DNA from: Microplitis mediator
Taxonomy: Eukaryota; Arthropoda; Insecta; Hymenoptera; Braconidae
NCBI RefSeq assembly: GCF_029852145.1
Contig: NC_079977.1
Coordinates: 16,687,948 to 16,751,947, forward strand
Direction of reading: 5' to 3'
DNA: 64,000 nucleotides
Every line of letters begins with the position of its first letter. The first letter of the stretch is position 1. The translations under genes and the position numbers were made by a program. The notes beneath the pieces are model-generated. The model saw nothing but the letters and a program-made list of their open reading frames with translations, had not been told where the DNA came from and ran no database searches. Below, piece after piece: positions 55,157 through 63,795 of the stretch.

Positions 55157-55250
55157 TTCGTCATAGCATACTTTTGGAAATCATTTCTAAAATAGTCAGA
55201 ATAGCTTTTTAGTATCTCGAAACTCTTTTTTGTGGAAAAATGAGACTTTT

Positions 55251-55713
55251 TGAGACATGAAATTTTTTCTCACGACCAGAGTAAATAACGTGAGTCAAAA
55301 CATCCATATCCTGAAGGGTTAAAAATTTTCATTTTTACAAAATGATTAACGATTTTTAGAAAATGATTATTACAAAAAAATTAACGACATTCATTTTTTT
55401 CGTATCATAGGTAATACTCATTTAAAATTTCAAGTCTGTAGGTCTTTAGGTCAAAAAACGAGAAAATATTCTTTTTTACACCTCCGCACAGCCCCATCAA
55501 AATCGATGTTTTAAAAAAAATTTATACCATCTATTTCCTTTTCTCGTAAGTAATTATCATTTCAAAGTTCAAATCTCTAGGTTTCTTGGTTAAAAATCGT
55601 AAAAATTTTTAATTCTTACGCCCCCGCAAACGCCTATAACAATCGATTTAAAAAAGAAAAAATCGGAAAATAGTTAACTTTGCGAGCCAACTCCAACACT
55701 TGCTACTCTAAAA
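55251..55713. repeat. Diverged short tandem repeat
   Basis: 55,425-55,535 and 55,560-55,660 are diverged copies of a unit with CTGTAGGTCTTTAGGTCAAA / CTCTAGGTTTCTTGGTTAAA, TTTTTACACCTCCGCACAGC / AATTCTTACGCCCCCGCAAA, and ATCAAAATCGATG / ATAACAATCGATT. Confidence 0.55.
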
Positions 55714-55773
55714 AATCTACGGTAAAATCCACTTTAATTGTACGGTAAAGTCTATTGCAAATCTACGGTTAAG

Positions 55774-57408
55774 CCCGGGAAAAAATCACCATGCATGATC
55801 ATGTATGATCATGCAGGATTCATGCATGATTCGTTCCTGATCGTGCATGATTCATGCATAATTCAGGCTTGATCCTGCATGACTCATTCATGGCCAGGCA
55901 TGACTCATTCTTGATCAAGCATGATCATGCATGACTCATTCTAGATCAAGCTTGCGCATGCATTAAGTTTGAAATAATTGTATCCAGAGATATTATCCAT
56001 CAGGAAAGGTCATGTTTGAGCATGCTCTATTATGCATGACCATGCATGGTTCATACTTGATCATGCATAACTCATTCATGGCCAGACATGATTCATTGGT
56101 GATCAAGCATGATCATGCATGGCTCATTCTAGATTAGACTTGCTCATAACTTACGTTATGAATAATTGTCTACAGAGATATTATTTATCAGGAAAGGTCA
56201 TGATTGAGCATGCTCTGTCATGCATGACCATGCATGGTTCATACTTGATCATGAATAACTCATTCATGGCCAGACATGACTCATTGGTGATCAAGCATGA
56301 TCATGCATGACTCATTCTAGATTAGACTTGCTCATAACTTACGTTATGAATAATTGTCTATAGAGATATTATTTATCAGGAAAGGTCATGATTGAGCATG
56401 CTCTGTTATGCATGACCATACATGGTTCATACTTGATCATGTATAACTCATTTGTGATCAAGCATGATCATGCATGATTCATTTTAGATCAGGCTTGCTA
56501 ACGACTTACGTTAGAAATCATTGTATCTCGAGTTTTTTATATATAGTGGAAACCCATTTGAATATAGTGAAAACCTAAACATGCAAACCTCTCAATAAGA
56601 CAATTTATAGATAAATTGAGAATAATATAGATAGCCCGAACTGGGAATCGAACCCAGACCAATTCGGTATCGCGCCGAGTGCTCTACCAGTTGAGCTATC
56701 CGGCACTATACTATATTCCATTCAATTTGATCTATAACTTATTGAGCCACACCGTCCATCGTACGGTAATACACCATTTAAATATAGTGGAAAACTAAAC
56801 ATATTAATGGTTAAATAAATAAAAAAAACAATTTGTATTCATAAATTTTAATTGTTTAATGCATTAAGTGAATAATATGTTAAAAACAGTTTTTAATGAA
56901 AGTTCAAAATAAAAGAACCAATGAAAATTGATAAATTACTCTCTATCATTTGTATAGTACGATTAATTATATACCTTAGTTTCTAATACTTACAGCAACA
57001 TCTTTCAAATAAATAAGCTATGGGAATGCATGTGCATGCATAATAACGCGTGCTCATGTATGGGAATGCCTGATCGTATTTTTCATAAGCAGCCAATATT
57101 TAAATACGACCAAACGTGCTCGAGAGCAATCACAGATTATAAAATCATATGCCTGCTCAGGGAAGATCATGCATGATAATGTATGGTTATGCATGATAAT
57201 GTATGGTCATGCATGATCATGCCTGGCCAAAATTCAGGTCTGATCATGCATGACTGGGCACGATCATGACTTCTCAGGCAGAATCATGCATGATCATGAC
57301 TGCTCAGGCAAAATCATGCCTGTTCATGTCTGGCCAAAATTCAGGCCTGATCATGCATGAGATTTAAGCCTGCTCAGGCATGATCATGCATGCTGATTTT
57401 TTCCCGGG
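55774..57408. mobile_element. tRNA-bearing word-repeat element, CCCGGGAAAAAATCA ends, GATCATGCATGA words
   Basis: Starts CCCGGGAAAAAATCACCATG and ends CATGCTGATTTTTTCCCGGG, flanked by AG on both sides, a 2-bp target duplication. The left array (55,780-56,520) contains ATGATCATGCATG words organised in three higher-order units of about 187 bp, each with GATATTATTTATCAGGAAAG. Centre (56,525-57,020) is non-repeat with a tRNA-like sequence. The right array (57,025-57,400) again consists of CATGATCATGCC/ATGCATGAT words. No coding content. Confidence 0.9.
56633..56705 (-). tRNA. tRNA-like sequence, probably a tRNA pseudogene or tRNA-derived core
   Basis: Minus strand folds as a tRNA: D-arm GCTC-AACTGGTA-GAGC, anticodon arm CTCGG-CGCGATA-CCGAA, T-arm CTGGG-TTCGATT-CCCAG, acceptor strands TGCCGGA / TTCGGGC with two mismatches at the outer end. 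The anticodon loop has G instead of U at position 33. Read conventionally the anticodon is CGA, but the long variable arm of tRNA-Ser is absent. It lies in the non-repeat centre of the 55,774-57,408 element, so it is most likely part of that element. Confidence 0.6.
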
Positions 57409-57630
57409 AGTTCACTGTAGTCTTACGATAAACCTACCGTAGGACTACACGTAGGAGTAAATTTTGATCGTGTCAGATATTAAATATTGTTATAAAACTA
57501 AAATAAAAAATTTACTCGAAACATTTTATATCGAATTTAATTATTTTGCGAAAAAATGTTTAATATTTTTTTTACAAATTTTATAGTACATAAAGAATGA
57601 TTTATTTCAACAATGATTTCATTTTTCCAG

Positions 57631-57645
57631 AATCAAACAACTAAA
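57631..57645 (+). other. 5' UTR part of second exon
   Basis: AATCAAACAACTAAA between the acceptor CCAG (57,627-57,630) and the start codon. ACTAAAATG is an acceptable insect start context. Confidence 0.55.
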
Positions 57646-58107
57646 ATGTCGAAAGTAATTCTATTATTATTGTCAATTTTCTTGATAATTGGCTTTCATG
57701 CTAGTGCAGTTCAAGCAGGATGCCCCGGCAAATGGGTAAGTAAACTTTTATTGGTGACTCGTAAATAATAAAACCTCTAGATTATTATTTTTTTTTATCG
57801 CAGAAAGAATAATAAGGCAAGTTCATGCGTGATCGCGCGTAAATCCGTTGCGTGATTATGTCTTAATGACTGTCAACCATAAGCAAGCACAAACGAAATG
57901 TGTTCTGTACTTTGCTGCAATGCACGAAAATTCAAAAACTTATGAAAAATTAATCAAATTAATTTTTTTTTGTTTTAGTGTCATCCCTCGCAGGGTTACG
58001 ATTGTTGCGAAGGTTTTAGGTGCTCCAGAGACCTTTTTCAAGGCACCTGTTATTCAAATTATGAGTATAATAAAAAACAGGGAGAAGTCGCGGCCCATCT
58101 GCCATAA
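57646..58107 (+). CDS. Small secreted six-cysteine (knottin-like) peptide, two coding exons
   Basis: Coding exon 1 is 57,646-57,735 and coding exon 2 is 57,979-58,107, separated by a 243-bp GTAAG...TTTTAG phase-0 intron, giving 72 residues. Residues 1-24 form a signal peptide: positive N-terminus (MSK), a Leu/Ile/Phe core, and A-x-A-like end (VQA). The mature part has six cysteines at 26, 31, 39, 40, 45 and 54, pattern C-x4-C-x7-C-C-x4-C-x8-C, the arrangement of inhibitor-cystine-knot peptides, then a charged tail of 18 residues. The intron falls exactly before the second cysteine. An acceptor (TTTTTCCAG) at 57,630 implies an upstream non-coding exon, proposed at 51,294-51,333. Knottins serve as venom components, antimicrobials, protease inhibitors or, in polydnavirus-associated wasps, cys-motif proteins; sequence alone does not choose. 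No stops or frameshifts are visible. Splice signals and the signal peptide are seen directly; the fold is inferred from spacing. Confidence 0.8.
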
Positions 58108-58306
58108 GTAGTGAAAAGAAATGATGGTGATATATAATTCCATACAGGCAGTACAAAATTCTATTATTTCGGAGCCGATTCTCTAAGATACAAATTTCAA
58201 TGCAATTTGGAAGTCAATCAATTGTAACAGTCACATCGAAAAGTTACTTTTTGTCTGTGTTTATATATATCTTATCATTTATGTCAGTTTTTGGTTTGAC
58301 ACAATC

Positions 58307-58316
58307 AATAAATAAA
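58307..58316 (+). promoter_or_regulatory. Polyadenylation signals of the peptide gene
   Basis: Two overlapping AATAAA hexamers in CAATAAATAAAGACG, 200 bp after the stop codon. The mRNA would end near 58,330. Confidence 0.7.
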
Positions 58317-58674
58317 GACGCAAACCAATCTGCAGAGATTTATTTTTCATTAAAACTATAAATTTTTTTCAACATAATCTTGTTCCTGGTAGATTTGTAT
58401 TATACATTTGAATCTGTATGTTGTCTTGAGCAAGTAGTCGATGTCAGTATTTTAGAACACTTCACTTGATTTAATGGCTTGAACTGTTTTTTTCACATAG
58501 CCGTTGTGTATTTGGCTTTAGTTTACACGGGGTTTTTCAATTTTAAGTTTTGATTTCCTGAGAAAGTTATGTAGAATATATGCCCATTTAACAGTTGGAG
58601 TTTTTGAAAAGAAGTTGATGTCGAAGGGTGAATCGAATTGAAGCATTTTTAGAGTCTTAAAGTGCGCTGGGTTA
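58317..58674. other. Spacer downstream of the peptide gene
   Basis: No further gene recognised. Confidence 0.4.
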
Positions 58675-58873
58675 AAATCGGTTAATTCGTTTGCGAGATA
58701 TCGTGGGAGAAAGAAATGCTAAAAAACGGTTTTTTCGAAAACAATGGCATGCAAAAGTATTTTCGAGCTCGAAGAGCTCGAAAATGTACTCACAACAATG
58801 TTTTCGAGCTCCTCGAGAACAGCGGGAAGTTATAGGGCCGGCCCGCAGGGTCAACCGATAGACAAATTTTTTT
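58675..58873 (+). repeat. Family R fragment (R-h)
   Basis: Right-hand part only: GGTTAATTCGTTTGCGAGAT, GAGCTC hairpins, ACAGCGGGAAGTTATAGGGC, GGTCAACCGATAGACAAA and T-run. It directly joins the next copy head to tail. Confidence 0.85.
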
Positions 58874-58874
58874 T

Positions 58875-59030
58875 AACTTCCCGCTAAGAAAATCGACGAT
58901 TTTCGAAAAATTGGGAAGTTATTGTTCTCACCACGATTTGCGAAAATCGAAATTTCATCAGATGTCGACGTTTTGAGGTCCTAGGAAGCTATTCTGACTA
59001 TTTTCAGAATGATGTCCGAGTGTCTGTATG

Positions 59031-59125
<95 letters not shown>

Positions 59126-59748
59126 CCGGTCTATAACTTTTTAACTAATGAACCGATTTAGATGGTTAAGGCGGCAATCGAAAGAGCTTGTTGGCCATCA
59201 ACTTTTCTAAAAATTTCAGATCATTTGATCAAGTAGGCTCGAAAATATTGGCGAATTAAAAAAATTAAAAATTTTTTTTTTTTTTTTTCAGTTTTTTATT
59301 GATTTCTCAGAAACGACTTATACGATCAAGTTTAAAATCTAATCAGCTCTTGAACTTAATAAAACGCGTCGATTGCCGCCTTAGCCATCTCAATCGGAGT
59401 ATTCGTTCGAGAGTTATCGCGGGAGAAAGAATTGGTAAACAACGGTTTTTTGCGAATATCTTCAAGACAACTAAACCAAAAAATTTAAAAATTCTATCAG
59501 TTCTAGAACTCGATAAAATACGCTGATAGCCACCTCAACCGTGTCAATCGGTTTATTCGTTTGAGAGATATCGTTGGAGAAAAAATGGTAAAAAACTATT
59601 TTTTCCGAAATGAACGGCATACAAAAGTATTTTCGAGCTCGAAGAGCTCGAAAATGTATTCGCGACAAAGTTTTCGAGCTCAAGGAGCTCGAAAACAGCG
59701 GGAAGTTTTGGGGCTGGCTCGCAGGGTCAACCGATAGACAGATTTTTT
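58875..59748 (+). repeat. Family R repeat, full-length (R-i)
   Basis: AACTTCCCGCTAAGAAAATC with terminal hairpin, then the ATGATGTCCGAGTGTCTGTA landmark, a (TA)n run at 59,035-59,085 and (TG)n at 59,086-59,124, two GAACGAAT/GAGATATCG blocks, GAGCTC hairpins, CAGCGGGAAGTTTTGGGGCT and GGTCAACCGATAGACAGA. About 874 bp. Confidence 0.9.
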
Positions 59749-60400
59749 GTAGAGCGTTCAGTTCTCTACGAAATTATTTGATCGACATTACAATGCAATT
59801 TATGGTTCATTAGTTTCAAAAATCAGAAGAAAAAATATTTTTTTCCTGTGTTATTCTTGCGGGAAATTGAAAAGTGCGATCCGCACAACCTTAATATTAA
59901 TATTATGGGTTCATATTTTCAGAAGCCTATTCGGGCATCTAAACGAAAATTTTGAGCCTAATTTCAAGAAAAAAAAAAATATTTTTTTTTGAAACGCCCT
60001 AATATACATATGGGGCATTCCACGTCAAAGCGACCACTTTTGAACCCGACCTCTTTTAATTTGGCTGAAATCTTTTTTTTGCTTTTTTACCGCATTAAAA
60101 TGATTTTTTAGGAAATTTTCAAATCTTTTTACTCAACCCGAAAAAAGTTGTGAATTTTTCAACAAATAGGCTTTTATTTTTGCGGATAGCTATAACTTCT
60201 TTAAAAATTGTCTATTGGGGACTTTTTTTTTTTTAAATTATTGTCTTTGAATTTACTTTCCGAAAAAAAAAACGAAAAAATTCTGAAATGTTAAAATCTG
60301 TGGAATTTTTCACTTTTTCGAGAAAAATCACAATTTTCTCGAAGTCCGACGTTTTCGATTTTTTTTTTATCTTAAAATAAGCTTTGTTCGATTCTGTAAA
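59749..60400. other. Spacer with a possibly conserved dispersed motif
   Basis: 59,750-59,800 (TAGAGCGTTCAGTTCTCTACG) resembles TAGAGCGTTCAATTTCCTA in the arm of the 2,973-3,781 foldback. 60,012-60,035 (GGGGCATTCCACGTCAAAGC) recalls a short motif seen in many insect repeats; I cannot name the element. No gene. Confidence 0.35.
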
Positions 60401-60640
60401 GAATGCCGCCCAGCGCAGAGTGGGCTGACTTTTCCTTCTACTTTTTTTATTAATTGAAAGAAAAATTTGTTCTCAGCTGCTCAGAGAAGAAAGTACCACG
60501 GGCTCGAGCTTGGCCCAACTTTTTAGAACCTTGGGTCAGGCTTGTTAGCAAGTCTTGGCCCAGTTTTGGTAGAAGTCTGAAATGATAATCTCGGACCAAG
60601 CCTGGTTGCCAGACCTGGCCCATATAGCGAGAAAACAAAC
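60401..60640. repeat. Word array, CTTGGCCCAG words
   Basis: GCTTGGCCCAAC, CTTGGGTCAGGCTTG, GTCTTGGCCCAG, GGACCAAGCCTGG and CCAGACCTGGCCCATA recur in both orientations. No terminal inverted repeat was found. It lies 85 bp from a tRNA-like sequence, matching the word-array / tRNA-like / word-array plan of the other elements but lacking the second array. Confidence 0.6.
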
Positions 60641-60722
60641 AAAGTTAATTTTTTTTTTGAGTTCATGATCATTAACGTTTAAACTATCTAAGGGAGGTAA
60701 GCGATATGAAAGAAAACTCAGT

Positions 60723-60803
60723 GAAAATTCTGCTGGGCTCTGGGCGCGAACTGCCGTCTGTCTAAATGCTAGGTCCAAACGGTAGCTACTGGACGAACCT
60801 ACT
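60723..60803 (-). ncRNA. tRNA-like sequence next to a word array
   Basis: Minus strand: GTTCGTCCAGTAGCTACC (A-box-like), then GACCTAGCATTTAGACAGAC and GGCAGTTCGCGCCCAGAG (B-box-like), then CCCAGCAGAATTTTC. It resembles the tRNA-like cores at 39.7 and 50.75 kb in order and spacing (GCAGGTTCGAGCCCARCAG in those) but is more diverged. Confidence 0.45.
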
Positions 60804-61197
60804 AATGTTGAACTGATAGACTGATACATTTATATGATCTACCAAGTCACAGGCTTTTGAAAAAAAAAATCCAACGCTTGTCGCTTTTTGTATGTTGAAA
60901 GGCATCCGAAAAAAAAACTTTGTTCAAAAAATTATATTTTTGAATAACTCGAAACTTACTCCTTTTTCACTCTATGCAGTTGGGGGTAAAAATGATTTAA
61001 TTAAATATTTTTGATGCTCCATGTTCCCCAACATTCTTGCATTAATAATAATAAACTACAGTATACATAAAATCGAATTTATTTGTTGATTCAGCGGCGC
61101 CTCAGATGACCGATCGACTTGTGTTAATTTAAATTGAATGTGAAACGATAGTCAAGTGGTTATACCATCGCCTTTTCAGTCTCTAACCACTTCACAC

Positions 61198-61200
<3 letters not shown>
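60804..61200. other. Spacer with a weak tRNA-like half
   Basis: 61,148-61,192 (GATAGTCAAGTGGTTATACC and CATCGCCTTTTCAGTCTC) has an A-box-like D-arm and anticodon-arm-like wording but runs into the TA repeat before any B-box. Confidence 0.3.

Positions 61201-61252
<52 letters not shown>
61201..61252. repeat. (TA)n microsatellite
   Basis: Uninterrupted TA run of about 20 units. Confidence 0.9.
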
Positions 61253-61254
<2 letters not shown>

Positions 61255-62664
61255 TAAAACTCTCTGCACATACCTAAAACTATAAGCATATATCAGAATT
61301 GTATAGGATGAGAAATAAAAAGGGACTACCTACCCGTTGTTGTGTGCTACCTACATATATAACTCTACTATAGACTTAACACCGGCTCACCTCGAATTCT
61401 CGTCGAAAGAAATACGATTCCGCGTTGTTGCTGTGTTGTTCGGACATAGTCTAGGTATTTTGTGAACGAGAGAAATGAGATGTGACTGTTCTGGGTGGGT
61501 TCAAAAATACCCAAGACAAACGAAATAGTTGTTGGACCTTAAAGACTAAGCGAGAAAGAGAATATGGCAAGAAGAGACCCCCCACGGGCCAAACTCGCAC
61601 TTTCCCACGTGCGGGTGATCTCGTTTTATCTCACCCGACTTAGACTCTATTATTTCTTTTTTTTCTTAACAACGACATTTTTCTTATTTTTAATGCATAC
61701 CTTTTTTTTGATCCTCCACTTTTATATGGATGTGTAGAATCAGAATAATAATAATAATAAAACTTGTAACTCTTAATGTTGACGCATAAAAATCTTAATA
61801 AAAACTCGCTAAGAATTTTCAATGGTCAGTAAATGGAACGTGCCGACTCACTACATCCGGTGGTTAAACATACTCGAGTTATTTCAGAACCGGAAACCCG
61901 TTTTGAACCCATCATCAAGACATCTTGTAAAACATGATCGATTAGACGTTGAGATAAATTTATGCCTGAGAGAAAATAAAATAAAGATAACAGAATAAAA
62001 AATTAAATTAAGGTACTTGGAGCACACAGATACATTGGAGTGATATACAGTCTGGCTGGTCGTAGATTAAACAGAGGAATCTTTTATTTTTTCTCTCATT
62101 CTTTGTCTCTTTCTACTCAAGGTAGTAGTAGAATCTCTAGAGCAGGTCAGAGTGAGTCGAGCTCTTTGGGATTCCTGGCGGTCGTTTCGCGGATGTTAAC
62201 AAGGTATCGGCATGAAACTCGTGCCCCGTGTGCGGTTGTCGAAGGATAAAGTGGAACCCAACAATATATATGGGGACAATATCAAAAATACACAAGTTAT
62301 TTATATTTAATCCACGTATTTTTTGTCATTCATTTAACAATTGACAAATTTATCAGATTTTTTTTTATTATTTGAAAAGTCATACAAATCTTGTGTACTC
62401 TTCTAGTCAAATTTAAATTACGTAGTTTTGATTTTTCATTTCGTTCTGAATAATGACTGATGAGTCAAGTTATATTGTTAATTCCAGAAGCAGTCAATCG
62501 CTTAAGTGTTTTACGGTAAATTTTGAATTTTTGAAAATTTGACTTCAACGAACCTGCACGAATGTTAAGAATGTAACGAAATAAAAACTAACTATGAAAT
62601 GAGTTGGTCTATTATTGACTTAATTATTTTTAGATAAAGGTAGACATATACCAAAGGATTTAAC
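61253..62664. other. Unique-looking island, no gene established
   Basis: 61,370-61,640 and 62,030-62,260 have balanced composition and no internal repetition, for example CCCACGGGCCAAACTCGCAC and CCACGTGCGGGTG. They could be untranslated exons or regulatory DNA of a neighbouring gene, but no coding frame with domain content or clear splice pair was found (frame 62,040-62,249 is not convincing). Confidence 0.35.
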
Positions 62665-63795
62665 TACATGGGTCGAAAAATTAGATCTGTCTCAAAATAA
62701 ATTATAAATTCCAATATTGTTTATTCAATTTAAAGCTTTAAGTAGTATCTATTTTCCATGGCAATTTACCTGATATTTGTCCGTACCATACCTTAATCAA
62801 GTTAATGTCAGACTTAACTTCCTATTATATTTAGTCTGTTTTTAATCGTCTTTAGATGAAAAACAGTTATTTTTTACTATAATTTTTAGTCCACACGGAG
62901 AGCAAAAAATAGTTCTGATTCCTATGCTACCATGGTAACCATTACTATGTTACATAGTACCAAAGATTTTTGTGAAAATTCTGTTTGAATTTGCTGGAAA
63001 AAATTTTTAGAATTGTGGCAAAAATATGAGTGATAGCTCATTAGATGCGGAATCAAATTTCGAGCAGGATGTGTTTTTTATTTTTTTTTGTTTATCAAAA
63101 TTTAAATTTTATATTAACAAAAAACATAAGCAAAATAACGAATCTTAGATTTTTGTTAATAACTCAATAACTATGAAAGATATCAAAAATCTGAAAAAAA
63201 GATCTTTAAAGAGAAGAACATTTCTGAAAAAAAGTCTTGAATCATGCGGCTGCTGTCACATTGGCGCGTTGAGGTTAGAGTAAGACAGCAGCCGCGCGGA
63301 ATCCGATTTTCAACATTAAATAAAAATTATTCTTCATAGAGCTCAAGTTCCGGGATTCAAGACTTTTTTTCAGAAATTTTCTCCTCTTTAAAGATCTTTT
63401 TTTTCAGATTTTTGATATCTCTTATAGTTATTAACTAAAATCTAAGATTCTTTATTTTGTTTATGTTTTTTGTTAATAAAAAATTTAAATTTTGATAAGC
63501 AAAAAAAAAAATAAAAAACACATCTACTCAAAATTTGATTTCGCATCGAATCTAAAGATTTCTTCCAGCACATTCACACAGGATTTTCACAAAAATCTTC
63601 GTTACTATGTAACATGGTAATGGTTACCATGCTAGCAGAGGAATCAGAACTATTTTTTTTCTCTCCGTGTACTTTTAGTTGCCTTTAAATTTAAAAAAGG
63701 ACTTTTCTTAAATATGAATAATAGTGATAATAATCTAGATTTATGAATTTATTTTAATATTCTTGATATTTAAATTATGCTAATGCGCTTTCATT
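62665..63795. repeat. Left part of a CCCGGGT-family word element, interrupted
   Basis: CATGGGTCGAAAAATTAGATCTG at the left matches the starts of the 20,887 and 40,415 elements (terminus mutated from CCCGGG), with TTTAGTCTGTTTTTAATC words. It is interrupted at 62,893-63,670 and continues to about 63,795 (ATGCTAATGCGCTTTCAT), where homology stops. The right terminus is not in the window. Confidence 0.8.
62893..63670. repeat. Nested foldback element, ACACGGAGAG ends, CATGGTAACCATTAC words
   Basis: ACACGGAGAGCAAAAAATAG at the left; TTTTTTCTCTCCGTGT at the right. Long arms follow: AGTTCTGATTCCTATGCTAC, ATGGTAACCATTACTATGTT in the left and inverse in the right, then further paired stretches (AAAATCTTTGG/..., AAGATCTTTAAAGAG). 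The centre is GC-rich with GCGGCTGCTGTC / GACAGCAGCCGC. TTTTAGT occurs next to both ends (7 bp), a likely target duplication. Confidence 0.9.

Larger units (their letters stand above)
52750..55250. repeat. Large foldback element with ~340-bp arms
   Basis: The left arm (about 52,750-53,045) and the right arm (about 53,995-55,250, interrupted by the element at 54,218-55,156) are inverse: CACAAAAAAGAGTTTCGAGA matches TCTCGAAACTCTTTTTTGTG, and the AGATATAGTCAGATATAAACAGAT region matches ATCTGTTCATATCTGACCAT on the other side. The loop holds the element at 53,136-53,511. Non-coding. Confidence 0.75.
55714..57470. repeat. CTACGGTA word element, split by the tRNA-bearing element
   Basis: 55,716-55,773 (CTCTAAAAAATCTACGGTAA, TTGTACGGTAAAG, AATCTACGGTTAAG) and 57,409-57,470 (CACTGTAGTCTTACGATAAA, CCTACCGTAGGACTACACGT) share the word CTACGGTA and its complement. 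They read as the two halves of one element into which 55,774-57,408 inserted. Confidence 0.55.
51334..57630 (+). other. Putative long first intron filled with transposons
   Basis: Starts GTAAGT and ends TTTCATTTTTCCAG. Contents: unique AT-rich sequence (51,340-52,140), a minisatellite remnant and family R copy (52,150-52,706), a large foldback element (52,750-55,250) with two nested elements, a diverged tandem repeat (55,400-55,690), and the tRNA-bearing element (55,774-57,408) inside a CTACGGTA-word fragment. Confidence 0.45.

Noticed and set aside
57646..58107. Integrated bracovirus segment carrying a cys-motif gene
   Set aside because: The cysteine pattern alone is not diagnostic. No viral excision motifs or further virus-type genes were found in the window.
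57848..58111. 87-codon open frame overlapping the second coding exon
   Set aside because: It is in another frame and runs through the intron and acceptor. The spliced frame with signal peptide and six cysteines explains the region better.
61140..61195. Possible tRNA gene
   Set aside because: Has an A-box-like D-arm but no T-arm or B-box before the TA microsatellite. Mentioned only as a weak tRNA-like half.
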